A stretch of DNA of 64,000 nucleotides, taken from NCBI GenBank assembly GCA_003216075.1, contig QCJK01000003.1, positions 1 to 64,000 on the forward strand, in the 5' to 3' direction. Both the position numbers and the translations under genes were made by a program. Numbering within the stretch: position 1 is the stretch's first letter; each line of letters begins with the position of its first letter. Shown here in pieces: positions 56,965 through 64,000 of the stretch. The notes below the pieces were generated by a model that was not told where the DNA came from, did no database searches, and saw only the letters and a program-made list of their open reading frames with translations. Origin of the DNA: Prochlorococcus sp. AG-409-B05. Lineage in GTDB: Bacteria > Cyanobacteriota > Cyanobacteriia > PCC-6307 > Cyanobiaceae.

Positions 56965-57885
56965 TTGGTTTCAAATGTTCCAACAACTGCTTCAAACACT
57001 CGAGACCTGCGGCTAAGGGCAGGAATAGTTGCCCCACGTAAACCACTGCCAGCGCAACAACGAAGATTAAAAATTGGCACTACTAGCTTCATGCTAGCGA
57101 TTCATGTTGGTGCAGTCTTTGCACTACTTCCTCACTTTTGGAGCTGGCAGGGACTGACCATACTTGGAGTGCTGTATTGGACAACGGTACTTGGTGTCAC
57201 CCTTGGTCTGCATCGTTTAGTAGCTCATCGCAGTTTTGTGGCACCTAAATGGGTTGAGAGATGTTTAGTCCTAATGGGAGCTCTAGCTTGCCAAAGTGGT
57301 CCAATCGAATGGGTAGCCCTACATAGACACCATCATCAATTTTCAGACCAATCAAATGACCATCATGATGCCGGGCGAGGTTTTTGGTGGAGTCATAGTG
57401 AATGGATGCTCCATGAAATACCAGCATTAGGTCCTGCTTATCGACTAGTTGGTGACTTAATAACAGACCCTTTTTTCCGTTGGCTCGATCACTGGTTCTT
57501 ACTACTACAAATACCTTTAGGACTAAGCCTTTACTGGTATGGCGAATTTAATGACATACATGGTGGAGGCTTAGGTTTAGTGCTATGGGCAATTCCTTTG
57601 CGACTAGCAATTGTCTACCACGTCACATGGCTAGTCAATTCAGCTACCCATACATTTGGATATCGCAACTTCAACTGTCCAGATTTGTCTAGAAATTGTT
57701 GGTGGGTTGCAATCCTTTCATTTGGAGAAGGCTGGCATAACAATCATCACGCGCATCCACAAAGTGCCCGACATGGATTGAGATGGTTTGAATTTGATAT
57801 CACTTGGCAACACATCAAATTACTAAAGCGTTTTGGCTTGGCCAAAAGAATTCGTCAAGCAAAATACTCTCACAAAACAGTTTAA
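56965..57885 (+). CDS. Acyl-lipid fatty-acid desaturase (delta-9 type), copy 1
   Basis: A 306-residue membrane di-iron desaturase that inserts a double bond into acyl chains. The three His boxes are HRLVAHR near residue 90, HRHHH near 127 and HNNHH near 267. Membrane helices include SFMLAIHVGAVFALLPHFW. TTG at 56965 is taken as start because of the AAGGAG just upstream. A second copy lies at 58673-59605. The delta-9 call follows from box spacing and length. It ends 16 bases before the convergent helix-turn-helix-like gene. Confidence 0.85.
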   Translation: MVSNVPTTASNTRDLRLRAGIVAPRKPLPAQQRRLKIGTTSFMLAIHVGAVFALLPHFWSWQGLTILGVLYWTTVLGVTLGLHRLVAHRSFVAPKWVERCLVLMGALACQSGPIEWVALHRHHHQFSDQSNDHHDAGRGFWWSHSEWMLHEIPALGPAYRLVGDLITDPFFRWLDHWFLLLQIPLGLSLYWYGEFNDIHGGGLGLVLWAIPLRLAIVYHVTWLVNSATHTFGYRNFNCPDLSRNCWWVAILSFGEGWHNNHHAHPQSARHGLRWFEFDITWQHIKLLKRFGLAKRIRQAKYSHKTV

Positions 57886-57901
57886 GACTGGGAAGGTACT
57901 G

Positions 57902-58621
57902 CTAGATTTTTGCTCGCAAGTTACTTAAAAAAGTATTTATACCATTCTTCATATCACCTCCAAGATTTATATATGTTTGATACAAATCCAATAATTCTCC
58001 ATCCAACTCTTCAGCAGTGTAATCCCTTAGTCCTGACATGACCTCAGCAAATCTATCCCGTCTCGAGGGCTTCAGAATTCGATAAGCCGACATAACTTCT
58101 TCTCGAGATTGTCGCCATGATTTTCCACCACAGAAGCAATCAGCTAATGCTTCACTAATATGTATTGCTTCATCATCTTCAATAAACCAATCAAAACATT
58201 CAGGCAAAGGTCTTAATCCGATAAAAATCTCAAAAAATTCACCAGCACTAACAGGGGTGCCTTCATTGTTTAACACTGGAAAAGCTGATTCCAGCAACAC
58301 GTTTAATAATTCAGGATGATCTTTTGCTAAATGATCCTTAATATGCTCAATTCCTTGATCTAGAATCGTATTAATTTGAGAAAGTGCAAGAAATACTTCG
58401 GGCCCAGGTGAAGCTAGTTTGCCATTACGAAGATTAGAAATCTGAGAATTGTGGACTTTACCCAAATCAAGTGATTCAGCCAGTGCTGGCAAGACTTTGT
58501 GTGACCATCCATTGCGTTCATGCCAAACATGAATGAGATGTCCCATAGCTCGCCGGCCTTCGGCCAAACGCTCGCGACACCGATTGGTCAAGAGATTCGA
58601 TTGGTGATCGTTAGCAGTCAA
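57902..58621 (-). CDS. Helix-turn-helix-like protein between the two desaturases
   Basis: A 239-residue protein. Residues 40-75 (HKVLPALAESLDLGKVH; NSQISNLRNGKL) look like an XRE-type helix-turn-helix. The rest is acidic and helical with CFDWFIEDDEAIHISEALAD and ILKPSRRDRFAEVMSGLRDY. It diverges from desaturase copy 2 by about 50 bases. A role as regulator of the desaturases is tempting but is inference only. No family name is certain. Confidence 0.6.
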   Translation of the reverse strand: MTANDHQSNLLTNRCRERLAEGRRAMGHLIHVWHERNGWSHKVLPALAESLDLGKVHNSQISNLRNGKLASPGPEVFLALSQINTILDQGIEHIKDHLAKDHPELLNVLLESAFPVLNNEGTPVSAGEFFEIFIGLRPLPECFDWFIEDDEAIHISEALADCFCGGKSWRQSREEVMSAYRILKPSRRDRFAEVMSGLRDYTAEELDGELLDLYQTYINLGGDMKNGINTFLSNLRAKI

Positions 58622-58672
58622 ATGATATTGATCCTTATCGGCTATGGTAGGCAGCCATTCGTATGATCACTC

Positions 58673-59605
58673 ATGGATGCCAGTGTGATCCATTCTATTG
58701 CTGCACCCAGTAAGCCAATTGCCTCTGACAAAGCTCTGGAGGCCTCAGCAAAACTACAAAACCCAATTCGGACGACCTCCCGACATTTTGCAAAAGAACA
58801 ACGTCGCTGGGGAACCATGGGATTTATGGCGACAATTCATGCTCTAACAATATTTTCGTTACTTCCAAAATTTTGGAGCCTTCAGGCAATCACTTCTTTA
58901 CTAGTCCTCTATTGGTTAACAGCATGCTTAGGAGTAACTCTTGGATATCACCGTCTCCTATCTCACCGTTCTTTTCGAGTTCCAAAATGGCTAGAACGTT
59001 TCTTCGCTACTTGCGGTGCTTTGAGTTGCCAACATGGGCCAATTGACTGGGTAGGCCTTCATCGTCACCACCACACATTTTCAGATACGGCAGCTGATCA
59101 TCACAACAGCCAAAAAGGTTTTTGGTGGAGTCATATGGGATGGATGTTTGAACCAATACCTGCAATGAAAGCAGTCCCTCGTCTTACTGCAGATTTACAA
59201 AATGACCCTTATTACAGATGGCTGAACAAAAATTTCTTGCTTTTACAAATCCCTTTAGGTGCATTGCTGTTTTGGCTTGGAACTATTAACGGTGTTAACG
59301 GATGGAGCCTCGTACTGTGGGGGATACCATTGAGACTGGTGTTGGTTTATCACGTGACATGGCTAGTCAATTCAGCAACTCATTGCTGGGGGAATATTGC
59401 ATATCCCAGTGGGGACAATTCTAGGAACAATGCTTGGGTTGCTGCTCTGACCTTTGGAGAAGGTTGGCATAACAACCACCATGCATTCCCAAGTTCTGCG
59501 TGCCAAGGACTTAAAAAAGGCCAGATAGATTTAACTTGGCAACATATACGACTTTTACGAGCTTTCGGCCTCGCAAAAAAAATTCGCCTTCCAATCACAT
59601 CGTAG
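58673..59605 (+). CDS. Acyl-lipid fatty-acid desaturase (delta-9 type), copy 2
   Basis: A 310-residue paralogue of the gene at 56965. Its His boxes are HRLLSHR near residue 97, HRHHH near 133 and HNNHH near 273. The N-terminal 40 residues are unique, but the core shares FWWSHxxWM, GIPLRLVLVYHVTWLVNSATH and FGEGWHNNHHAFP. The two copies presumably act at different temperatures or positions on the chain. It diverges from the helix-turn-helix-like gene. Confidence 0.88.
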   Translation: MDASVIHSIAAPSKPIASDKALEASAKLQNPIRTTSRHFAKEQRRWGTMGFMATIHALTIFSLLPKFWSLQAITSLLVLYWLTACLGVTLGYHRLLSHRSFRVPKWLERFFATCGALSCQHGPIDWVGLHRHHHTFSDTAADHHNSQKGFWWSHMGWMFEPIPAMKAVPRLTADLQNDPYYRWLNKNFLLLQIPLGALLFWLGTINGVNGWSLVLWGIPLRLVLVYHVTWLVNSATHCWGNIAYPSGDNSRNNAWVAALTFGEGWHNNHHAFPSSACQGLKKGQIDLTWQHIRLLRAFGLAKKIRLPITS

Positions 59606-59650
59606 GCTAAGTACCATCTGATTCTAAATGGTCAATTCCTCCTTCTTCTC

Positions 59651-60109
59651 ATGGCAAAACGTGTACAAGTCGTTCTGAGCGAAGACATTCTCAGCCTCGG
59701 CAAAGATGGAGACATAATTGATGTTGCACCTGGATATGCTCGCAACTTTCTCTTGCCGTATGGAAAGGCTCTACCTGTTACTCCAGCAGTATTGAAACAG
59801 GTCGAGCACCGTCGTGCTAAGCAAGCAGAGCATGAAGCAGCACTAAAACAAGAAGCCATCGACTTTCAAACTGCTCTAAAAACCATTGGGCGTTTTACCG
59901 TCAAAAAACAAATTGGAGAAGATGAGGTGTTGTTTGGAACAGTGACAAATGGTGATGTAGCTGAAGCAATAGAAGCTGCCACCCAAAAAACGCTAGACCG
60001 CCGTGATATCACAGTGCCTGAGATTCATCGCACTGGTAAATACAAGGTCCAAGTCAAGCTGCACACTGAAGTTACAGCTGAAATCAATCTAGAAGTCGTA
60101 AGTTACTGA
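59651..60109 (+). CDS. rplI: 50S ribosomal protein L9
   Basis: A 152-residue two-domain protein starting [20 protein letters not shown] after Met, with [17 protein letters not shown] (the PGYARN signature) and a C-terminal domain ending INLEVVSY. It precedes dnaB, the common rplI-dnaB pairing. Confidence 0.97.
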   Translation: MAKRVQVVLSEDILSLGKDGDIIDVAPGYARNFLLPYGKALPVTPAVLKQVEHRRAKQAEHEAALKQEAIDFQTALKTIGRFTVKKQIGEDEVLFGTVTNGDVAEAIEAATQKTLDRRDITVPEIHRTGKYKVQVKLHTEVTAEINLEVVSY

Positions 60110-60173
60110 AATTACGTGCAAAGATTCCCTAACTAGCAAAGTAAATCTTCACCCATAATCCTTTGCAAACTAA

Positions 60174-61595
60174 ATGGTGAGCATCCCTCTTCAAAATAAT
60201 GGCGATGCTTCCGCACAACAAGCAAAGGTATCTTCCTATGGCCAAAGATCTAAGTCAGAAGAGCCAAAATTCACCACGCAGTCAGATTCCATACCACCAC
60301 AAAATTTAGAAGCCGAAGAAGCAGTGTTAGGCGGAATTCTTCTTGACCCAGATGCCATCAGTCGGGTCGCGGATCTCCTACAACCAGAAGCTTTTTACCT
60401 AAATGCTCATCAAGAGATCTACCGCACAGCATTAATTCTGCATGGACAGGGTAAACCAACAGATTTAACTGCAATGAGCGCATGGTTAGCTGACACAAGC
60501 TCTCTTGAAAAAGTTGGAGGCACGAATCGTCTAATTGAACTAGTAGAACGCATCTCCTCTACAGCATCAATTGAGCAGGTAGCGAAATTAGTGATGGATA
60601 AATTTCTTCGACGTCAATTAATTCGTTCAGGTAATGAGGTAATCCAACTCGGATTTGACCAAAACATGCCTATGGATCAAGTTCTGGACAAAGCCGAACA
60701 AAAAATATTCGCGATTAGTCAAGAACAACCTTCAAAAGGACTTACCCCAACAGCAGAAATACTAACCAGCACCTTTAACGAAATTGAAAGTCGCTCCCTA
60801 GGAACTTCAGTGGCTGGGATCCCAGTGAACTTTTACGATCTAGATGCAATGACCCAAGGCCTGCAAAGAAGTGACTTGATCATCGTTGCAGGCAGACCCG
60901 CAATGGGGAAAACTTCAATTGTGCTCAATCTTGCCAAAAATGTCGCACAGCTGCATGACCTACCGGTCTGTCTCTTCAGCCTTGAGATGAGCAAAGAACA
61001 ACTGACATATCGCCTTCTCTCAATGGAAGTTGGTATAGAGAGTGGAAGGCTGAGAACCGGTCGCTTACAACAAGATGAATGGCCTCTACTTGGACAAGGA
61101 ATAAACACTCTTGGTCAATTGCCAATTTACATAGATGACAAACCAAATTCAGGGGTTCTCGAAATGCGATCCCTATGCAGAAGGCTGATGGCCGAACAAG
61201 GGAAAGAACTTGGATTAGTGGTAATTGATTACCTCCAATTAATGGAAGGCTCAACACCAGACAACCGAGTGCAAGAGCTTTCAAGAATAACTAGAGGCCT
61301 AAAGGGTTTAGCACGAGAAATGAAAGTTCCAGTTATCGCCCTCTCCCAACTAAGCAGAGGCGTTGAATCCCGAACAAACAAACGACCAATGCTTAGTGAT
61401 CTTCGCGAATCAGGCTCAATCGAGCAAGATGCAGACCTTGTTCTCATGATCTATAGAGATGAGTACTACAACCCAGAAACACCCGATCGTGGAATAACAG
61501 AAGTCATAGTGACCAAACATCGCAATGGCCCTGTAGGTACTGTAAAACTATTATTTGAGCCACAATTCACACGTTTTAGAAACCTAGCTGCTTGA
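60174..61595 (+). CDS. dnaB: Replicative DNA helicase
   Basis: A 473-residue helicase. The N-terminal domain (about 40-140) has IPPQNLEAEEAVLGGILLD. The RecA-like domain has Walker A IIVAGRPAMGKTSIVLNLAK near residue 243, LFSLEMSKEQLTYRLLSME, and Walker B LGLVVIDYLQLMEG near 345. The LSQLSRGVESR and DLRESGSIEQDADLVL stretches follow. No intein is visible, unlike in some cyanobacterial dnaB genes. A 40-residue N-terminal extension precedes the usual start. Confidence 0.96.
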   Translation: MVSIPLQNNGDASAQQAKVSSYGQRSKSEEPKFTTQSDSIPPQNLEAEEAVLGGILLDPDAISRVADLLQPEAFYLNAHQEIYRTALILHGQGKPTDLTAMSAWLADTSSLEKVGGTNRLIELVERISSTASIEQVAKLVMDKFLRRQLIRSGNEVIQLGFDQNMPMDQVLDKAEQKIFAISQEQPSKGLTPTAEILTSTFNEIESRSLGTSVAGIPVNFYDLDAMTQGLQRSDLIIVAGRPAMGKTSIVLNLAKNVAQLHDLPVCLFSLEMSKEQLTYRLLSMEVGIESGRLRTGRLQQDEWPLLGQGINTLGQLPIYIDDKPNSGVLEMRSLCRRLMAEQGKELGLVVIDYLQLMEGSTPDNRVQELSRITRGLKGLAREMKVPVIALSQLSRGVESRTNKRPMLSDLRESGSIEQDADLVLMIYRDEYYNPETPDRGITEVIVTKHRNGPVGTVKLLFEPQFTRFRNLAA

Positions 61596-61634
61596 AATTG
61601 ACTATTCAATATTGAAATTACGAAAAATAAATCC

Positions 61635-63596
61635 ATGAACACATTCGACATGCCAAATGAATACTTCGACATAATCGTTGTCGGTGGTGGGCATGCTGGA
61701 TGTGAAGCTGCACTTACAAGTGCAAAACTAGGCCTGTCAACGGCATTAATTACGCTTAATTTAGATCGAATCGCCTGGCAACCTTGCAATCCCGCAGTAG
61801 GTGGACCAGCCAAAAGTCAGCTAGTCCATGAAGTAGACGCCCTAGGTGGCGTGATTGGGAAATTAGCTGATGCAACCGCTATTCAAAAAAGAATCTTAAA
61901 TGCAAGTCGCGGCCCTGCAGTCTGGGCCTTAAGAGCGCAAACTGATAAACGTAAATATGCACGCAAAATGTTGCAAATATTGCAAGAAGCACCCAACTTG
62001 CAGCTTCGTGAAGCGATGGTGACTGACCTATTAGTAGATAACCAGGTAAAGCAAAATCATAAAATAGAATTAGAAAATAAAGCACAAACCTCAGAAATCA
62101 AGGGCGTAAAAACATATTTCGGCAGTGTCTACTACGCGAAGGCCGTCATTCTTACAACAGGCACTTTCCTGGGCGGAAAAATCTGGGTAGGCAATCAATC
62201 AATGCAAGCAGGTCGTGCAGGTGAACAAGCAGCAGAAGGACTCACTGAAGCACTCCAAAAGCTGGGATTTAAAACAAATCGTCTAAAAACTGGAACTCCC
62301 GCAAGAGTAGACAGAAGAAGTATTAATCTATCCTCGCTTGAAGAGCAGCCTAGCGATGCATACGATAGATACTTTTCTTTCGATCCTGAGTCTTGGATTG
62401 AAAGGAAGCAGATGAGTTGTTATATCACTCGAACTACAGAGAAAACTCATCAAATAATTAATAATAATCTTCATTTAACTCCTATCTATGGAGGTTTTAT
62501 TGACAGTAAAGGACCACGATATTGCCCATCAATTGAAGACAAGATAGTACGTTTTGCAGACAAAAAATCACATCAGATTTTCCTTGAACCAGAAGGTGAA
62601 GAGACTCCGGAAATTTATGTTCAAGGTTTTTCTACTGGTCTACCTGAAAAGCTACAACTTGATCTCTTAAGAACACTCCCTGGCCTAGAGCAATGTGTAA
62701 TGTTACGACCTGCATATGCAGTCGAGTATGATTATTTACCGGCAACACAATTGCAACCATCATTAGAAACTAAAATAGTAAGTGGACTTTTTACGGCTGG
62801 CCAATTGAATGGTACTACCGGCTACGAAGAAGCTGCCGCTCAAGGATTAGTTGCAGGACTGAACGCAGCACAATTGGTCAAAAATAAACAACCAATCTTG
62901 TTCACAAGAGAACAAAGCTATATAGGAACAATGATAGATGATTTAGTAAGGCAAGATCTACAAGAGCCATATAGAGTACTTACCAGCCGTAGCGAGTATC
63001 GTCTTGTATTAAGAGGAGATAATGCAGATAGGCGTTTAACCCCACTTGGGTATCAGCTAGGACTTATTTCAGAACAACGTTGGCAAAACCTAAAAAACAA
63101 AGAGATTGCTCTTGAACATGAAAAGAATCGACTAGAAAATCAACGCGTTAAAGAAAACGATTCAATTGCAAGCCAAATCAAAAAAGATACTGGCGCCCCA
63201 ATCAAAGGTTCCATAACACTAGCCAATCTACTTCGTCGTCCAGGTGTACATACAGCCGATCTCATTAAATACAATTTATGCGATGATTCTCTCCCTAGAT
63301 ATATAAGTGAAGGGGTGGAAATTGATATTAAATATAGCGGCTATTTGAAACGCCAAAAAATGCAAATTGCTCAATTAATTAAACAAAGAAGTCGTCCTCT
63401 TCCCAGGGATATTGAATATGCAAATATCAATAGTCTTTCTCAAGAGGCTCGTGAAAAATTAACACTTAGACGTCCTTTAAATTTTGGACAAGCAGCAGAT
63501 TTACCAGGTGTAAGCAAAGCAGATTTAACGGCTCTATTAATTTGGTTAAAAGTCCAAACTAATGAAGACGAAAAATCCACAATACAAAAAGTTTAA
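61635..63596 (+). CDS. mnmG: tRNA uridine-5-carboxymethylaminomethyl modification enzyme
   Basis: A 653-residue FAD protein that, with MnmE, modifies wobble U34 in several tRNAs. It has the FAD motif [20 protein letters not shown] at residue 12, [20 protein letters not shown] near 57, [18 protein letters not shown] near 90, and [15 protein letters not shown] near 217. [19 protein letters not shown] near 454 is the other family landmark. It ends 45 bases before the next gene. Confidence 0.96.
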   Translation: MNTFDMPNEYFDIIVVGGGHAGCEAALTSAKLGLSTALITLNLDRIAWQPCNPAVGGPAKSQLVHEVDALGGVIGKLADATAIQKRILNASRGPAVWALRAQTDKRKYARKMLQILQEAPNLQLREAMVTDLLVDNQVKQNHKIELENKAQTSEIKGVKTYFGSVYYAKAVILTTGTFLGGKIWVGNQSMQAGRAGEQAAEGLTEALQKLGFKTNRLKTGTPARVDRRSINLSSLEEQPSDAYDRYFSFDPESWIERKQMSCYITRTTEKTHQIINNNLHLTPIYGGFIDSKGPRYCPSIEDKIVRFADKKSHQIFLEPEGEETPEIYVQGFSTGLPEKLQLDLLRTLPGLEQCVMLRPAYAVEYDYLPATQLQPSLETKIVSGLFTAGQLNGTTGYEEAAAQGLVAGLNAAQLVKNKQPILFTREQSYIGTMIDDLVRQDLQEPYRVLTSRSEYRLVLRGDNADRRLTPLGYQLGLISEQRWQNLKNKEIALEHEKNRLENQRVKENDSIASQIKKDTGAPIKGSITLANLLRRPGVHTADLIKYNLCDDSLPRYISEGVEIDIKYSGYLKRQKMQIAQLIKQRSRPLPRDIEYANINSLSQEAREKLTLRRPLNFGQAADLPGVSKADLTALLIWLKVQTNEDEKSTIQKV

Positions 63597-63630
63597 TGCT
63601 ATTTAAATTACTAGTAAATCAATCAAAAAC

Positions 63631-63636
63631 GGAGGT
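63631..63636 (+). promoter_or_regulatory. Shine-Dalgarno site before an apparent CTG start
   Basis: GGAGGT precedes CTG at 63642 with five intervening bases. No ATG, GTG or TTG in that frame lies between the upstream stop codon and the protein's conserved N-terminus. Confidence 0.55.
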
Positions 63637-63641
63637 GGATT

Positions 63642-64000
63642 CTGAGTAATTCATTATTCAAATCACCCACTCCGATCTGGGAAGCTGCCACGAAAACAGT
63701 ACTTTCAGGTGAAGCCCCTAGCAAACTTCCAGGTCCATGGAAATTGCTTCTCTTAGGAGATGGCAGTCCCACACGCCACCTTCGTCTTTTGACAGGGCAT
63801 GAAGTGCAAGTTCAACTAATTGCAATGGAAACAGAGAGCAGCCTCAGTAACGATGCTCCTATAGAGGTGAAAGAGCTCATGCCGCCACTAATAAGACGAC
63901 AAGTTTGGTTGAAATGTGGACCACAGATCCTTGCATGGGCAGAAAGCTGGTGGAATGAATTAGAAGCTGAGCATCATCTAATCAACAAACATCAACCAAT
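63642..64000 (+). CDS. Chorismate lyase (cyanobacterial type), 3' end outside window
   Basis: The first 119 residues of a protein that runs off the window. It reads SNSLFKSPTPIWEAATK, LPGPWKLLLLGDGSPTRHLR, RRQVWLKCGPQILAWAESWW, which fits the cyanobacterial chorismate pyruvate-lyase family that makes 4-hydroxybenzoate for plastoquinone. The start is taken at CTG (63642), read as formyl-Met, because GGAGGT is upstream and an in-frame TAA near 63615 closes the frame with no standard start after it. An ATT at 63639 is the alternative. Function is inferred from motif pattern. Confidence 0.65.
   Translation, partial: MSNSLFKSPTPIWEAATKTVLSGEAPSKLPGPWKLLLLGDGSPTRHLRLLTGHEVQVQLIAMETESSLSNDAPIEVKELMPPLIRRQVWLKCGPQILAWAESWWNELEAEHHLINKHQP

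Noticed and set aside
39001-64000. CRISPR array, transposase or integrase
   Set aside because: No regularly spaced repeats or transposase/integrase motifs were seen by eye.

Overview
The window looks like a chromosome segment of a marine picocyanobacterium, most likely a low-light-adapted Prochlorococcus. The DNA is AT-rich, genes are densely packed, and the gene set is cyanobacterial: UDP-sulfoquinovose lipid synthesis (sqdB, sqdX), Psb34-like and PsbZ-like photosystem II proteins, a tiny Hli-type protein, Ycf23 and Ycf37 homologues, an aspartokinase with four ACT domains, a DUF4278 protein and a cyanobacterial chorismate lyase. The species assignment is inference from gene content, not from a search.

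Positions 1-13.5 kb form a surface-glycan region. It starts inside a GT90/CAP10-type glycosyltransferase. Two paralogous TPR-glycosyltransferases follow, flanking another transferase, then three transferases on the opposite strand (GT4-like, CgeB-like, GT61-like). It ends with GDP-L-fucose genes (gmd, fcl) and dTDP-L-rhamnose genes (rfbA-C-D-B). Together these supply deoxysugars and transferases for an O-antigen or similar envelope polysaccharide.

Positions 13.5-20.7 kb are looser: a GNAT acetyltransferase, very short genes (a 31-aa Hli-like protein, a 57-aa DUF4278 repeat protein, a 66-aa unknown), an SbcD/SbcC-like nuclease-ATPase pair without a visible zinc hook, two coupled small ORFs, a stretch of decayed coding sequence, and tRNA-Gly(GCC) with a clear terminator.

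Positions 20.7-64 kb are mostly core housekeeping: ribH, a PsbZ-like gene, mutS, cobH, holA, lysC, uvrB, ycf23, tilS, rnj-dapA-asd, tig-clpP-clpX, an LRAT-type protein, dnaX, a GT2 membrane transferase, a SpoIID-like lipoprotein, rpmI-rplT, a Ycf37-like gene, thiG, psb34, sqdB-sqdX, gcvP-gcvH with an aluminium-resistance/methionine gamma-lyase-type PLP enzyme, two fatty-acid desaturases flanking a helix-turn-helix-like protein, rplI, dnaB, mnmG, and the start of a chorismate lyase that appears to use a CTG codon. I found no CRISPR array, insertion sequence, prophage or rRNA operon. Nothing here can be called a wholly new system; the best leads are listed as findings.
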